A DNA stretch of 64,000 nucleotides from Cytobacillus sp. NCCP-133 (GCF_026011715.1 NZ_BRVM01000002.1:1-64000); one strand, 5' to 3'; positions 1 through 9,526 are shown, numbered from the stretch's first letter. Numbers and translations: made by a program. The notes: generated by a model from the sequence alone, not told the origin.

Positions 1-36
<36 letters not shown>

Positions 37-174
37 ATTGAGCTGGACAACGTATTGGTGAATACTCGGCAACACTTCTTCATGCATTATCTAGTTTTGA
101 GGGAACGAAAAAAATGAAATTTCCTCTTGAAAAATCCTAAAAAGACGATATAATAATACTTGTCTTTGAAAATA

Positions 175-292
<118 letters not shown>

Positions 293-311
293 TGTATCAT
301 AATACCACTAT

Positions 312-386
312 TCCGCAGTAGCTCAGTGGTAGAGCATTCGGCTGTTAACCGAACGGTCGTAGGTTCGAATCCTACCTGCGGAGCCA
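312..386 (+). tRNA. tRNA-Asn(GTT)
   Basis: Cloverleaf with acceptor TCCGCAG/CTGCGGA, anticodon loop CTGTTAA (GTT), T-arm GGTTCGAATCC and encoded CCA. First tRNA of the rRNA-linked cluster. Confidence 0.97.
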
Positions 387-389
387 AAT

Positions 390-480
390 GGAGAGCTGTC
401 CGAGTGGCCGAAGGAGCACGATTGGAAATCGTGTATACGCTAACCGCGTATCAAGGGTTCAAATCCCTTGCTCTCCGCCA
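390..480 (+). tRNA. tRNA-Ser(GGA)
   Basis: Class II tRNA with acceptor GGAGAGC/GCTCTCC, anticodon loop TTGGAAA (GGA), long variable arm TATACGCTAACCGCGTAT and encoded CCA. Confidence 0.97.
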
Positions 481-495
481 TTATAATTTTATAAT

Positions 496-570
496 GGCCC
501 CTTGGTCAAGCGGTTAAGACACCGCCCTTTCACGGCGGTAACACGGGTTCGAATCCCGTAGGGGTCACCA
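496..570 (+). tRNA. tRNA-Glu(TTC)
   Basis: Acceptor GGCCCCT/AGGGGTC, anticodon loop CTTTCAC region giving TTC, T-arm GGGTTCGAATCCC, encoded CCA. Confidence 0.97.
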
Positions 571-574
571 TTTT

Positions 575-650
575 GGAGGATTAGCTCAGCTGGGAGAGCA
601 TCTGCCTTACAAGCAGAGGGTCGGCGGTTCGATCCCGTCATCCTCCACCA
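575..650 (+). tRNA. tRNA-Val(TAC)
   Basis: Acceptor GGAGGAT/ATCCTCC, anticodon stem TCTGC/GCAGA around loop CTTACAA (TAC), T-arm GCGGTTCGATCCCGT, encoded CCA. Confidence 0.97.
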
Positions 651-659
651 TAATATTGT

Positions 660-733
<74 letters not shown>

Positions 734-736
734 TCT

Positions 737-813
737 GGTCCGGTAGTTCAGTTGGTTAGAATGCCTGCCTGTCACGCAGGAGGTCGCGGGTTCGAGTCCC
801 GTCCGGACCGCCA
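737..813 (+). tRNA. tRNA-Asp(GTC)
   Basis: Acceptor GGTCCGG/CCGGACC, anticodon loop CTGTCAC (GTC), T-arm GGGTTCGAGTCCC, encoded CCA. Confidence 0.97.
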
Positions 814-825
814 TTTTTTAAATAT

Positions 826-849
826 GGCTCAGTAGCTCAGTCGGTAGAG
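826..849 (+). pseudogene. tRNA-Phe 5' fragment (duplication)
   Basis: Twenty-four bases identical to the first 24 bases of the intact tRNA-Phe at 973 (GGCTCAGTAGCTCAGTCGGT then AGAG), after which the sequence diverges completely. No anticodon or T arm follows. About 123 bases of unrelated sequence separate it from the intact gene. It looks like a relic of an insertion or duplication at the tRNA-Phe position. Confidence 0.85.
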
Positions 850-972
850 GATTTATAAAGAATGCAGCTGCGAAGCTCTAACATCACTGAATGGCATGCT
901 TTTAAAATCTGCGACAAAGAACGCAGTACTTTGAAGCACAACGATCTAAGTTTAGGTGTAATAATTTTATGT

Positions 973-1048
973 GGCTCAGTAGCTCAGTCGGTAGAGCAAA
1001 GGACTGAAAATCCTTGTGTCGGCGGTTCGATTCCGTCCTGAGCCACCA
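973..1048 (+). tRNA. tRNA-Phe(GAA)
   Basis: Acceptor GGCTCAG/CTGAGCC, anticodon loop CTGAAAA (GAA), T-arm GCGGTTCGATTCCGT, encoded CCA. Its 5' 24 bases are duplicated at 826. Confidence 0.97.
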
Positions 1049-1063
1049 TTGATTAATCATTAA

Positions 1064-1139
<76 letters not shown>

Positions 1140-1183
1140 TTTATCTTATAAAGTAATATACTTATAAGATTGATAAATATATC

Positions 1184-1267
1184 GGAGGGGTAGCGAAGTG
1201 GCTAAACGCGGCGGACTGTAAATCCGCTCCTTCGGGTTCGGCAGTTCGAATCTGCCCCCCTCCACCA
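1184..1267 (+). tRNA. tRNA-Tyr(GTA)
   Basis: Class II tRNA: acceptor GGAGGGG/CCCCTCC, anticodon loop CTGTAAA (GTA), variable arm CTCCTTCGGGTTCGG region, T-arm with TTCGAATC, encoded CCA. Confidence 0.97.
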
Positions 1268-1274
1268 TTTTAAT

Positions 1275-1348
1275 AGGGGTATAGTTTAATGGTAAAACGA
1301 AGGTCTCCAAAACCTTTGATGTGGGTTCGATTCCTACTACCCCTGCCA
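1275..1348 (+). tRNA. tRNA-Trp(CCA)
   Basis: Acceptor AGGGGTA/TACCCCT, anticodon loop CTCCAAA (CCA), T-arm GGGTTCGATTCCT, encoded CCA tail. Confidence 0.97.
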
Positions 1349-1358
1349 ATATTATGTT

Positions 1359-1435
1359 GGCGGCTGTGGCGAAGTGGTTAACGCATCGGATTGTGGCTCC
1401 GACACTCGTGGGTTCGATTCCCATCAGTCGCCCCA
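1359..1435 (+). tRNA. tRNA-His(GTG)
   Basis: Acceptor GCGGCTG/CAGTCGC with the extra G(-1) opposite C73 expected of tRNA-His; anticodon loop TTGTGGC (GTG); T-arm GGGTTCGATTCCC; encoded CCA. Confidence 0.97.
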
Positions 1436-1493
1436 AAATTTTAAAGTAACAGTACGGGTTTATCTATCATATAAATATAACATGAATGATCAT

Positions 1494-1568
1494 TGGGCTA
1501 TAGCCAAGCGGTAAGGCACCGGACTTTGACTCCGTCACTCGCAGGTTCGAATCCTGCTAGCCCAGCCA
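1494..1568 (+). tRNA. tRNA-Gln(TTG)
   Basis: Acceptor TGGGCTA/TAGCCCA, anticodon loop CTTTGAC (TTG), T-arm AGGTTCGAATCCT, encoded CCA. Confidence 0.97.
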
Positions 1569-1572
1569 TTTT

Positions 1573-1647
1573 GCGGAAGTAGTTCAGTGGTAGAACATCA
1601 CCTTGCCAAGGTGGGGGTCGCGGGTTCGAATCCCGTCTTCCGCTCCA
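1573..1647 (+). tRNA. tRNA-Gly(GCC)
   Basis: Acceptor GCGGAAG/CTTCCGC, anticodon loop TTGCCAA (GCC), T-arm GGGTTCGAATCCC, discriminator T and encoded CCA. Confidence 0.97.
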
Positions 1648-1666
1648 GAACAATTCTTTAATTTAT

Positions 1667-1740
<74 letters not shown>

Positions 1741-1768
1741 AAACTTAAATCTTGATACGCTGATATAC

Positions 1769-1857
1769 GCCGGGGTGGCGGAACTGGCAGACGCACAGGA
1801 CTTAAAATCCTGCGGTAGGTGACTACCGTACCGGTTCGATTCCGGTCCTCGGCACCA
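1769..1857 (+). tRNA. tRNA-Leu(TAA)
   Basis: Class II tRNA: acceptor GCCGGGG/CCTCGGC (one wobble pair), anticodon loop CTTAAAA (TAA), long variable arm CGGTAGGTGACTACCG, encoded CCA. Confidence 0.96.
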
Positions 1858-1880
1858 CAAGATTTACTACATTTTAATAT

Positions 1881-1962
1881 GCCGGTGTGGCGGAATTGGC
1901 AGACGCGCACGACTCAAAATCGTGTTCCTTCTGGAGTGTCGGTTCGACCCCGACCACCGGTA
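1881..1962 (+). tRNA. tRNA-Leu(CAA)
   Basis: Class II tRNA: acceptor GCCGGTG/CACCGGT, anticodon loop CTCAAAA (CAA), variable arm TTCCTTCTGGAG, T-arm CGGTTCGACCCCG. No CCA is encoded after discriminator A. Last tRNA of the cluster. Confidence 0.95.
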
Positions 1963-1971
1963 TCTGAAAAA

Positions 1972-2002
1972 AACAGTTTCCCTGTTGGGAAACTGTTTTT
2001 TT
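1972..2002 (+). terminator. Terminator of the rRNA/tRNA cluster
   Basis: Perfect 11-bp stem AACAGTTTCCC/GGGAAACTGTT with a TGTT loop and a run of T, ten bases after the last tRNA. Confidence 0.9.
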
Positions 2003-2169
2003 GTTCTTAATGATTAGTGCAGTAAATGTTTGAGGTGGGGGAATAACATACAAAAAAGGGTTAATTCAGGCTATCGAACGATTCAGAGGATGGTTTCGAG
2101 TGGGGGTTTGGAGTGTTCGGAACCTGCTTCTGAATTGTAATAGCTAGAGTGATAACTATCTCGTAAAAC

Positions 2170-2763
2170 CTAAAAGATTATCTGTGAGCCTATTTGTTCT
2201 AAAAGACAAATAAAATGTGAAAGAGTGATAAATATCATTATTATTTTGTCCATAAATCGGTTAATTTGTGCTGGAAATATAGCAGGAAGATTTTTTGTGG
2301 CTTGATACAGATGAAATTCGGGGTTAATAAAAATAATGAAAGCCTTTAGAGGAGATTTATATCCGAGTTCCTGGAGAAGTCGCCTCAGCAGGGATTCGCT
2401 TCGCTGCAACTGAAGCAGAGGGTTTTTGACTTCATTAATCGTTGCAGTGTACGATCTATCTTGTTCGATCAAAAAATCACCTTCATAATTCTTTACTTCT
2501 ATAATTTAAATGCAGTCCTTAGTTATCAAAAGTGAAACTATCTGAAAGATGGTATTACTATAATCAAACAATAATCATTAAAAATTATCCAATCAGCAGG
2601 AAATTTCGCCAGCAGCTCATCAAACTGCTTCTCTCCAGAAAACCTTTTTCTTAATTAAGAAAATATCTGTTAACTTTAGGTGGGAGCTGCATTCATCCAT
2701 TCAAACTTCTAAGTATGTAGCATGATCAACTCTTCTGCTTCTTTTAGAGGTTTTAAAATCATG
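2170..2763 (-). pseudogene. Decayed NERD-domain protein
   Basis: Read leftward, 2763 begins an ATG with a short N-terminal stretch (MILKPLKEAEELIMLHT) and a stop. A second stretch near 2580-2650 reads GEKQFDELLAKFPADWIIF. A third (2170-2505) reads IEVKNYEGDF, then NEVKNPLLQLQRSESLLRRL and ends at 2170. These are blocks typical of Bacillus NERD (nuclease-related) proteins in the right order, but separated by stops and frame changes and with missing sequence between blocks. I therefore call it a pseudogene. Family assignment is from motif memory and no intact reading frame longer than about 100 codons remains. Confidence 0.65.
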
Positions 2764-2904
2764 TTTCACATCCTATATTTAACTTAACTTTATTGTACGA
2801 AAAATTTTCCATCCTTACAAACGTTAATACTATGATTCTCAAAGTCTTCCTTTGTTAAGAAGTCAAAATATTGCACCATTTTAGTCAATTTAGTCACCTA
2901 TATA

Positions 2905-2918
2905 TGAAAGCGTTTTCA
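2905..2918 (+). promoter_or_regulatory. cre (CcpA) site before the sugar locus
   Basis: TGAAAGCGTTTTCA fits the Bacillus catabolite-responsive element consensus TGWAANCGNTNWCA. A -10-like TATAAT follows at 2921, so bound CcpA would block the promoter region. A weaker half-similar site, GAAAAGCGCTTGGA, follows at about 2931. Carbon catabolite repression of the transporter operon is inferred. Confidence 0.8.
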
Positions 2919-2968
2919 AATATAATATAGAAAAGCGCTTGGAATAGTAGAGGGGGCGGTGAAGAGTA

Positions 2969-3910
2969 TTGGAAACAAAGATTCAGTACAAAGAACCAGC
3001 GGTAAAGTCAAAAATGAAAACAGTATCTAGGAAAAAAGCGAATTTGAAGAACATCCTAACATACAGTGCTTTTGTAGGGCCGGCGCTGTTATTATTCCTG
3101 GTCATTCAGATCATTCCTTTCACCTTGGGGATTTATTATTCGTTTACATCCTGGAATGGGGTTAGTTCTGCAGTTGAGTGGGTGGGTTTTGAAAACTATA
3201 GCAAGATTTTTAAGAATGACCCTAAGTTCCTTAACTCGTTTATTTTTACAACAAAGTTTATGTTTGCTTCGGTTATTATTAGTAATTTATTAGGTTTTGG
3301 ACTTGCTTTACTTTTAAATGCAGCATTAAAATCCAGAAATTTATTGCGGACTGTTTTCTTTATTCCGAATGTAATCGGAGGATTATTGCTGGGATTCATT
3401 TGGCAGTTTATTTTTGTAAAGGGGTTTGCAGCGATTGGTAATATTACCGATCTTTCCATGTTTAAGCTGCCTTGGCTTGGGGATGAAGCTACAGCATTCT
3501 GGGGCATTGTGATTGTTTTTGCCTGGCAGATCAGCGGTTACATGATGGTCATTTATATTGCGGCACTTCAGGGGGTTGATCAGACACTGATGGAGGCTGC
3601 AAGGATTGATGGGGCTTCCAGCTGGACGTTGCTGACCCAAATTATTATCCCGCTTATTTTGCCGGCGTTTACGATTTGTTTCTTTTTAACTATTTCAATG
3701 GCATTTAAAATCTTCGACCTGAATATTTCACTAACTGGCGGCGGGCCATTTAATTCAACACAATCAGTTGCAATCAATATCTATCAGGAAGCATTTCAGA
3801 ATAATCGTTATGGTCTTGGTACGGCGAAGTCCATTTTATTCTTCCTCGTGGTAGCTATTTTTACAACGGTACAGGTTATGATGACGAAGAAAAGAGAGGT
3901 TGAGGCATAA
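2969..3910 (+). CDS. Sugar ABC transporter permease (MalF-type)
   Basis: 313 residues, integral membrane permease of a carbohydrate uptake (CUT1) ABC transporter. Six hydrophobic segments are visible, the first after a basic N-terminal tail at about residues 30-55. The EAA loop that contacts the ATPase is visible as EAARIDGASSWTLLTQIIIP at about residues 210-230. The start is TTG at 2969, chosen because AGGGGGCGGTG lies 8-10 bases upstream; a later ATG lacks such a site. It overlaps the second permease gene by one base (TAATG), so the two are translationally coupled. No ATP-binding subunit is encoded nearby; in Bacillus a shared MsmX-type ATPase commonly serves such systems (inference). Confidence 0.9.
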   Translation: METKIQYKEPAVKSKMKTVSRKKANLKNILTYSAFVGPALLLFLVIQIIPFTLGIYYSFTSWNGVSSAVEWVGFENYSKIFKNDPKFLNSFIFTTKFMFASVIISNLLGFGLALLLNAALKSRNLLRTVFFIPNVIGGLLLGFIWQFIFVKGFAAIGNITDLSMFKLPWLGDEATAFWGIVIVFAWQISGYMMVIYIAALQGVDQTLMEAARIDGASSWTLLTQIIIPLILPAFTICFFLTISMAFKIFDLNISLTGGGPFNSTQSVAINIYQEAFQNNRYGLGTAKSILFFLVVAIFTTVQVMMTKKREVEA

Positions 3911-4737
3911 TGAATCCGAGATATACCAAGGTTACCTTCTTGCTGGAGATCATCGGGATTGTATTAGGAGTCATATTTCTCATTCCTTTCTATTTCGTTC
4001 TGATTAACTCCGTAAAAGGCTTTGCGGATATTTTGATTGATGCAGCGGCATGGCCGCAGGAATTTTTATTTTCCAATTACATGAAAGTATGGGATATCAT
4101 TAATTTCCCGCGGGCATTTTGGAATTCACTTATAATAACGGTAATCAGCAATATTGGACTTGTTGTCATTAGTTCCATGGCTGCCTGGAAGATGGTGAGA
4201 ACTCCGGGGAAATTCAGCAAGATCCTGTTTGTTCTGTTTGTATCTGCGATGGTCATCCCATTCCAGACCGTTATGATTCCGCTGATGAAGCTGGGTGGCG
4301 CATTAAATCTGACAAACAGCATACCTGGTCTCATCATTATGTATTTTGGCTTTGGCGTACCATTATCGCTTTTCCTGTATCACGGTTTTATTAAAACAGT
4401 TCCAATCGAGATAGAGGAATCAGCGAGGATTGATGGCTGCAGCCAATTCGGCGTATTCTGGAGAATTGTTTTTCCGCTTCTGAAGCCAATTACAGTAACG
4501 GTCATTATTTTAAATACATTATGGATCTGGAATGATTATCTGCTGCCGCTTCTTGTGCTTCAGGATGCAGAACTCAGGACGATTCCTTTGGCCACAAGCT
4601 CATTCTTTGCACAATATACAAAGCAGTGGGATATGGGACTGGCTGCCCTTGTTATGGGCATCACCCCGGTCATTATTTTCTTCCTGTTCCTGCAGAGACA
4701 TATTATTAAAGGTATTGCACAAGGTTCCATTAAGTAG
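3910..4737 (+). CDS. Sugar ABC transporter permease (MalG-type)
   Basis: 275 residues, second inner-membrane permease of the CUT1 transporter. Six hydrophobic segments; the EAA loop reads EIEESARIDGCSQFGVFWRI about two-thirds along, and the C-terminus ends in the HIIKGIAQGSIK type tail usual for MalG-like proteins. The start ATG overlaps the preceding stop codon. The substrate-binding lipoprotein follows after 72 bases. Substrate cannot be read from the sequence. Confidence 0.9.
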   Translation: MNPRYTKVTFLLEIIGIVLGVIFLIPFYFVLINSVKGFADILIDAAAWPQEFLFSNYMKVWDIINFPRAFWNSLIITVISNIGLVVISSMAAWKMVRTPGKFSKILFVLFVSAMVIPFQTVMIPLMKLGGALNLTNSIPGLIIMYFGFGVPLSLFLYHGFIKTVPIEIEESARIDGCSQFGVFWRIVFPLLKPITVTVIILNTLWIWNDYLLPLLVLQDAELRTIPLATSSFFAQYTKQWDMGLAALVMGITPVIIFFLFLQRHIIKGIAQGSIK

Positions 4738-4809
4738 TTATAGAGACTTTTGCGGCCAAAAGCAGGCTGTGAAAGTTTATATAAAAAAAATATTCAGGGG
4801 GGAAACAAA

Positions 4810-6096
4810 ATGAAACGCTTTGCTCTATTACTGCTGTCATTGGTTCTAATGGCAGGCATTGTGGCAGGCTGTTCTTCTTCCAGCTCTTCGGGGGATGAAA
4901 AGCCTCAGGATGATTCAAAGAATGAAGGAGAAGCCGTAACGCTGAACTTGTTCCAGTTTAAAGTCGAAATTGCCGAACAGCTTCAGGAAATGATTGCTGA
5001 ATTTGAAAAAGAGCACCCAAATATTAAAGTGAAGCTGGAAACAGTCGGTGGCGGAGCTGATTACGGTGCAGCATTAAAAGCAAAGTTTGCATCTGGCGAA
5101 CAGCCTGACATTTTTAACAATGGCGGATTTAAGGAACTTGAGCTTTGGAAAGAGCACCTTGCAGATCTTTCAAATGAGCCTTGGGCAAAGCATGTGCTCC
5201 CGATTGGCAAAGTTCCGATGACTGATACAGATGGCAAGCTTTACGGCATGCCAGTAAACCTTGAAGGATATGGATTTATTTATAATAAGGATTTATTTGA
5301 AGAAGCGGGCATTACCGAGCCTCCTAATACCATTTCTCAACTAAAAGATGCTGCTGAAAAACTAAAAGATAAAGGAATCACGCCATTCTCTGCCGGCTAT
5401 GGCGAGTGGTGGGTAATAGGGCAGCATCTGTTAAATATTCCATTTGCCCAGCAGGAAGATCCGGTTGCCTTTATTGAGGGTCTATATAGCGGATCTGAAA
5501 AGATCACTGGCAATGATAAATTTAAAGAGTTTAAAGAAGTACTTGATACTGAAATTAACTTCGGAAACGAAAATCCGTTAACGACTGACTACAATACCCA
5601 AGTGACGCAATTTGCATCCGGGAAAACAGCTATGCTTCAGCAGGGGAACTGGACAGAAAACATGATTCTTGAAATTAACCCTGAGATAAACATGGGCTTT
5701 CTTCCAATTCCGATGACTGATGATGAAGCTGCGGCAGACCGTTTGCCAGTAGGTGTTCCGAACAACTGGGTTCTAAACAAAAATTCAGAGCATCTTGAAG
5801 AAGCTAAAGTTTTCCTTGACTGGATGGTTTCTTCTGAAACAGGCAAGCGTTATATCACAGAAGAGTTTGCGTTTATCCCTGCATTTGATAATATTGAGCC
5901 GACCGGTTTAGGGCCGCTTGGCCAGCGCATTCTTGAGTATTCTAAGGAAGAGAAAACCATTCCTTGGACATGGTTCAGATGGCCGGATGGAGCAAATAAA
6001 GAGTTTGCTGCCACAATCCAGGAATACGCTGCAGGTAAAATTGATTACGATACAGTTGTTGAACGCTTTCAGGCATCCTGGGATAATTTGAAATAA
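4810..6096 (+). CDS. Sugar-binding lipoprotein (ABC transporter)
   Basis: 428 residues, extracellular solute-binding protein of family 1. A lipoprotein signal peptide is seen: MKRFALLLLSLVLMAG then lipobox IVAGC followed by a serine-rich linker, so the mature protein is anchored at Cys by diacylglycerol. The start at 4810 is preferred over upstream in-frame codons because the signal peptide begins there and GGGGGGAAAC lies 5-12 bases ahead. The body contains the family pattern ASGEQPDIF and GKLYGMPVN typical of sugar binders. It is placed after the two permeases, so it delivers the substrate to them. Confidence 0.92.
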   Translation: MKRFALLLLSLVLMAGIVAGCSSSSSSGDEKPQDDSKNEGEAVTLNLFQFKVEIAEQLQEMIAEFEKEHPNIKVKLETVGGGADYGAALKAKFASGEQPDIFNNGGFKELELWKEHLADLSNEPWAKHVLPIGKVPMTDTDGKLYGMPVNLEGYGFIYNKDLFEEAGITEPPNTISQLKDAAEKLKDKGITPFSAGYGEWWVIGQHLLNIPFAQQEDPVAFIEGLYSGSEKITGNDKFKEFKEVLDTEINFGNENPLTTDYNTQVTQFASGKTAMLQQGNWTENMILEINPEINMGFLPIPMTDDEAAADRLPVGVPNNWVLNKNSEHLEEAKVFLDWMVSSETGKRYITEEFAFIPAFDNIEPTGLGPLGQRILEYSKEEKTIPWTWFRWPDGANKEFAATIQEYAAGKIDYDTVVERFQASWDNLK

Positions 6097-6109
6097 TTTT
6101 GTGAAACAG

Positions 6110-6146
6110 GAAAGCATGTCTGCGGAAGATATGCTTTCTATTTTAT
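6110..6146 (+). terminator. Terminator after the transporter genes
   Basis: Stem GAAAGCAT/ATGCTTTC with a 13-base loop followed by TATTTTAT. The U-tract is short, so read-through into the sensor kinase gene is possible. Confidence 0.55.
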
Positions 6147-6246
6147 AACCCATTTATCTCGAATATGCTTAACAGCAAAAAGACATCCCCTAAAAGGGAA
6201 GTTTCGCTTTATACTATTGTAAAAGACATAGCAGCGGGGGATGTAA

Positions 6247-8061
6247 ATGTTCAAAAGGAGCATTAGAAATAAACTGATTGTTCTATTGATGGCAGCCACG
6301 ATCGTCCCATTTGGGGCCTCTATTGTCATCACTTATTACCATACAGCGGAATCCCTTAAAGATCAGGTTATTCAGGAAAATAGCAATCTATTATATCAAG
6401 GAAAAGTGAATCTGGAGGGCTACATAAATGAGCTGGATGGGTTAACACTATCCCTTTACAATAATCCAGGTTTAATAAACTTTTTAAAAGATCCCCAAAA
6501 GGAAAATAATTATCAAGCAGTCGAAGCTGTAAGAAATGTAATTTCTACCATCCTGTATGCTGAAGAAAATATCAAAAGAGTTAATATTGCTGTTGCGAAG
6601 GAAGATCGGCTCATAACAGCTTCCCGGCGCTCTACGGTTGTTTTTTCAAAAAAGCTTACAAATACCAATCAGGAATACTACAAAAGAGCCAAAGCAAGTC
6701 CAAGCCATATGTATTTGGAGCCGATTCATAAGATAAAGGAGCCGGAGGATAAAAAGCCTAAAAATGTAATTACGATGCACAGATCTTTAATCAATATTCC
6801 GTCTAATGATATATTGGCGTATATCTCATTGGAGTTCTCACCGGATCAAATAAACAATATCAGCCGTAACCTTTTTTTGGAAGGTAAGGAAGAATTCTAT
6901 ATTCTCTCTCCAGAAGGTGACCTCGTCTACCGTTCTGCTGATCAAGCTGATGGAGGCATTCAAACGCCTGATTGGATTAATTGGATCATCAGCACGAACA
7001 AAGAAAATGGCACAGTTGAATGGAAGGAAGATTCATTCAGCGGTGTAATGGTATACGAAAAATTATCGAAAAATTCTGGCGGATGGTATCTTGTTAAGCG
7101 TGTCCCTTATACCACTTTATATGAAAGTGCATTCAGCGTTGCGAAAATCAATATTATGTTTGGTGTTATTGGGCTTTTCCTGGTTATTCTTGCCACTCTA
7201 TTTATCTCTTTTAGAATTACTTCTCCGATTAGAGTCCTGCTGCATTACATTGATCAGGTTGAAAAGGGAAACCTTAATGTCCACTTTAAATCTTTTGGCA
7301 ATGATGAGGTTGGCTATTTGGGTGACCGGTTTAAGCAGATGATAGATAAAATTAATGATTTAATTAATCGGGAGTATAAGCTGCAGCTGGAAAACAAGAC
7401 AAACCAGCTGAAGGTTCTGCAGTCCCAGGTAAATCCGCATTTTTTATACAATGCATTGCAGTCAATCGGAACAGCCGCCTTAAAAAATCAGGGTCCGCAA
7501 ATTTATTCTTCTGTTACCCGCCTTTCAAAAATTATGAGGTACAGCATGAATATGGAAGAGGATTTGGTGCCTCTTCAAAAAGAGGTTGAACACACCAAAG
7601 CCTATCTGCTGCTGCAAAAAGAGCGGTTTGGAGATCAGCTGCAGTTCAATTTTCAGCTTGATGAAAGTGCATTGGGGTTTCCGGTGCCGAAAATGATACT
7701 CCAGCCAATAGTGGAGAATTACTTTAAGCATGGCTTTGATGCACGTGAAAAAACAGGAGAAATTAAGATTGCTTGCCGTCAGGATGAATTTTATCTGGAT
7801 ATTTTTATCGAGGATAATGGCACAGGAGTTTCGGAGAGCAGGCTGGAAGAAATCCAAAGGCATTTGATGAATGACCGGATAGGGCAAAAGGGTGAGTTGA
7901 CGAATATCGGACTGAAAAATATTTACGCCCGGTTAAAACTCTATTATGGCAATCGGGCATACCTGAAGCTTAAGAACCTTGAGCAAGACGGACTGATGAT
8001 TTCTATAAAACTTCCAAAAAGAATGGAAGGTGGTAAAGATGAAAGCAATTATTGTGGATGA
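6247..8061 (+). CDS. YesM-family sensor histidine kinase
   Basis: 604 residues. An N-terminal membrane segment (about residues 11-30) is followed by a large extracellular sensor region, a second membrane segment (about 295-315), a HAMP-like linker, and a His_kinase-type domain with the phospho-acceptor motif QVNPHFLYNALQSIG. A C-terminal ATPase domain has IVENYFKHG (N box) and EDNGTGV (G1 box). This is the architecture of YesM/LytS-type kinases that sense sugars or the binding protein. SD GGGGGATG precedes ATG 6247. The 3' end overlaps the response-regulator gene by 23 bases, so the pair is co-translated. Confidence 0.92.
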   Translation: MFKRSIRNKLIVLLMAATIVPFGASIVITYYHTAESLKDQVIQENSNLLYQGKVNLEGYINELDGLTLSLYNNPGLINFLKDPQKENNYQAVEAVRNVISTILYAEENIKRVNIAVAKEDRLITASRRSTVVFSKKLTNTNQEYYKRAKASPSHMYLEPIHKIKEPEDKKPKNVITMHRSLINIPSNDILAYISLEFSPDQINNISRNLFLEGKEEFYILSPEGDLVYRSADQADGGIQTPDWINWIISTNKENGTVEWKEDSFSGVMVYEKLSKNSGGWYLVKRVPYTTLYESAFSVAKINIMFGVIGLFLVILATLFISFRITSPIRVLLHYIDQVEKGNLNVHFKSFGNDEVGYLGDRFKQMIDKINDLINREYKLQLENKTNQLKVLQSQVNPHFLYNALQSIGTAALKNQGPQIYSSVTRLSKIMRYSMNMEEDLVPLQKEVEHTKAYLLLQKERFGDQLQFNFQLDESALGFPVPKMILQPIVENYFKHGFDAREKTGEIKIACRQDEFYLDIFIEDNGTGVSESRLEEIQRHLMNDRIGQKGELTNIGLKNIYARLKLYYGNRAYLKLKNLEQDGLMISIKLPKRMEGGKDESNYCG

Positions 8062-8767
8062 TGAGAAACATGTGCGGGAAGGCTTGATGCTGTTAGCAGA
8101 CTGGAGCCGTTTTGGGATTCATACAATCATGGAGGCTGTTGATGGAAATGAGGCTGTGAAACTAATCAAAGAGCATCGCCCGGAAATCATCTTTACAGAC
8201 ATGAGCATGCCAAAGAGAGATGGCATCAGTCTTTTGAAATGGATTCATTCTGCCGATCTTTCCAGCAAGACGATTGTTGTCAGCGGATATGATGATTTTG
8301 ACTATATGAGAAATGCCATCTGCTATAAAAGCTTTGATTATATCTTGAAGCCTATCGATCCGGACATATTGAACGAGACTTTAGAGAAAGCCATAAATGA
8401 ATGGAAACAGCAAAGTCCTCCAGGGGAATGCCAGCAGGAGCATGACGGGGAGATGAATGTGATTCAGCAAATAGAACAGTTTTTGCTGGAAAGCTATAAC
8501 AAGGAGATTAACCTGCAGGAAATTGCAGACAGATTTTATTTAAGCAGGGAGTACATTTCCAGAAAGTTTAAACAGGAATATCAGGCTACCATCACCGATT
8601 TTATAACGAATGTCCGAATGAACAAGGCAAAGGAACTTCTGCAGAACCCAAAACTAAAAATCTATGAAATTGCTTTCCAGGTTGGCTATCAGGATGAAAA
8701 GTATTTCAGTAAAGTGTTTAAAAAGACAGAAGGGATTTCCCCAAACGAATATAGAAGTATAAATTGA
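8039..8767 (+). CDS. YesN-type AraC response regulator
   Basis: 242 residues. The N-terminal receiver domain has [10 protein letters not shown] (acidic pocket), the phospho-acceptor Asp in [13 protein letters not shown] and the conserved Lys in DYILKPID. The C-terminal AraC-type double helix-turn-helix reads [20 protein letters not shown] and [19 protein letters not shown]. Start ATG 8039 follows GGAAGGTGG. It presumably activates the neighbouring transporter and catabolic genes once phosphorylated by the kinase it overlaps; the target sites were not identified. Confidence 0.92.
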   Translation: MKAIIVDDEKHVREGLMLLADWSRFGIHTIMEAVDGNEAVKLIKEHRPEIIFTDMSMPKRDGISLLKWIHSADLSSKTIVVSGYDDFDYMRNAICYKSFDYILKPIDPDILNETLEKAINEWKQQSPPGECQQEHDGEMNVIQQIEQFLLESYNKEINLQEIADRFYLSREYISRKFKQEYQATITDFITNVRMNKAKELLQNPKLKIYEIAFQVGYQDEKYFSKVFKKTEGISPNEYRSIN

Positions 8768-8784
8768 CAGAAGGAGGATTGATC

Positions 8785-9525
8785 ATGATCAACGTGCTGG
8801 TATGGAATGAGAATCGACATGAACAAAAGGATGAAAGGGTGAGGGCTGTCTATCCCGATGGCATTCACGGTGCCATTGCGGATTTTTTAAAGGAAGAAGA
8901 GTTTAAGGTTAAGACAGCTACATTGGATGAACCAGAACATGGACTTAGTGATGCTGTTTTACAGAAAACAGATGTTTTGGTCTGGTGGGGACATCTCGCG
9001 CACGGGGAAGTTGAGGATTCGGCCATTGAAAAAGTAAAACAAAGAGTCTTGGATGGCATGGGGCTGATTGTCCTTCATTCCGGTCATTTCTCAAAGATTT
9101 TCAAAGCATTGATGGGTACTTCTTGTGATTTAAAGTGGAGAGAAGCTGATGAAAAGGAACGGATTTGGATTGTTGATCCCAGCCATCCAATTGCAGAGGG
9201 AATTGGCGAATATATTGAACTTGAAAAAGAGGAGATGTATGGGGAGCATTTTGATATCCCTGCACCGGATGAACTTTTAATGGTGAGCTGGTTTGAAGGC
9301 GGAGAAGTTTTTCGAAGCGGCTGTACATACAGGCGAGGTAAAGGGAAGATCTTTTATTTTCGTCCTGGACATGAGACGTATCCAACTTATTATCAAAAGG
9401 ACGTGCAGCGGGTTATTAAAAATGCTGTTAAGTGGGCTAAGTCAGCTGATCTTCCCGTACCGGTCTATGGAAATGCGAAACCATTGGAGAGAATCAGAGT
9501 GAGTCAAGAAGGAGTGGGAAATTAA
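8785..9525 (+). CDS. ThuA-like sugar-utilization protein
   Basis: 246 residues, resembling the ThuA family (glutamine-amidotransferase-like fold). Family-like stretches are [11 protein letters not shown] at the N-terminus, [27 protein letters not shown], and [19 protein letters not shown] near the C-terminus. In rhizobial thu loci ThuA works with ThuB, a Gfo/Idh/MocA dehydrogenase, on 3-keto-disaccharides; two such dehydrogenases follow here. Start ATG 8785 is chosen because AGAAGGAGG lies 8-15 bases upstream, against an earlier TTG. Precise reaction unknown. Confidence 0.8.
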   Translation: MINVLVWNENRHEQKDERVRAVYPDGIHGAIADFLKEEEFKVKTATLDEPEHGLSDAVLQKTDVLVWWGHLAHGEVEDSAIEKVKQRVLDGMGLIVLHSGHFSKIFKALMGTSCDLKWREADEKERIWIVDPSHPIAEGIGEYIELEKEEMYGEHFDIPAPDELLMVSWFEGGEVFRSGCTYRRGKGKIFYFRPGHETYPTYYQKDVQRVIKNAVKWAKSADLPVPVYGNAKPLERIRVSQEGVGN

Positions 9526-9526
9526 A

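Noticed and set aside
4750-4809. N-terminal extension of the sugar-binding lipoprotein
   Set aside because: Start at 4810 gives a proper signal peptide with an adjacent ribosome site; the extension would bury it.
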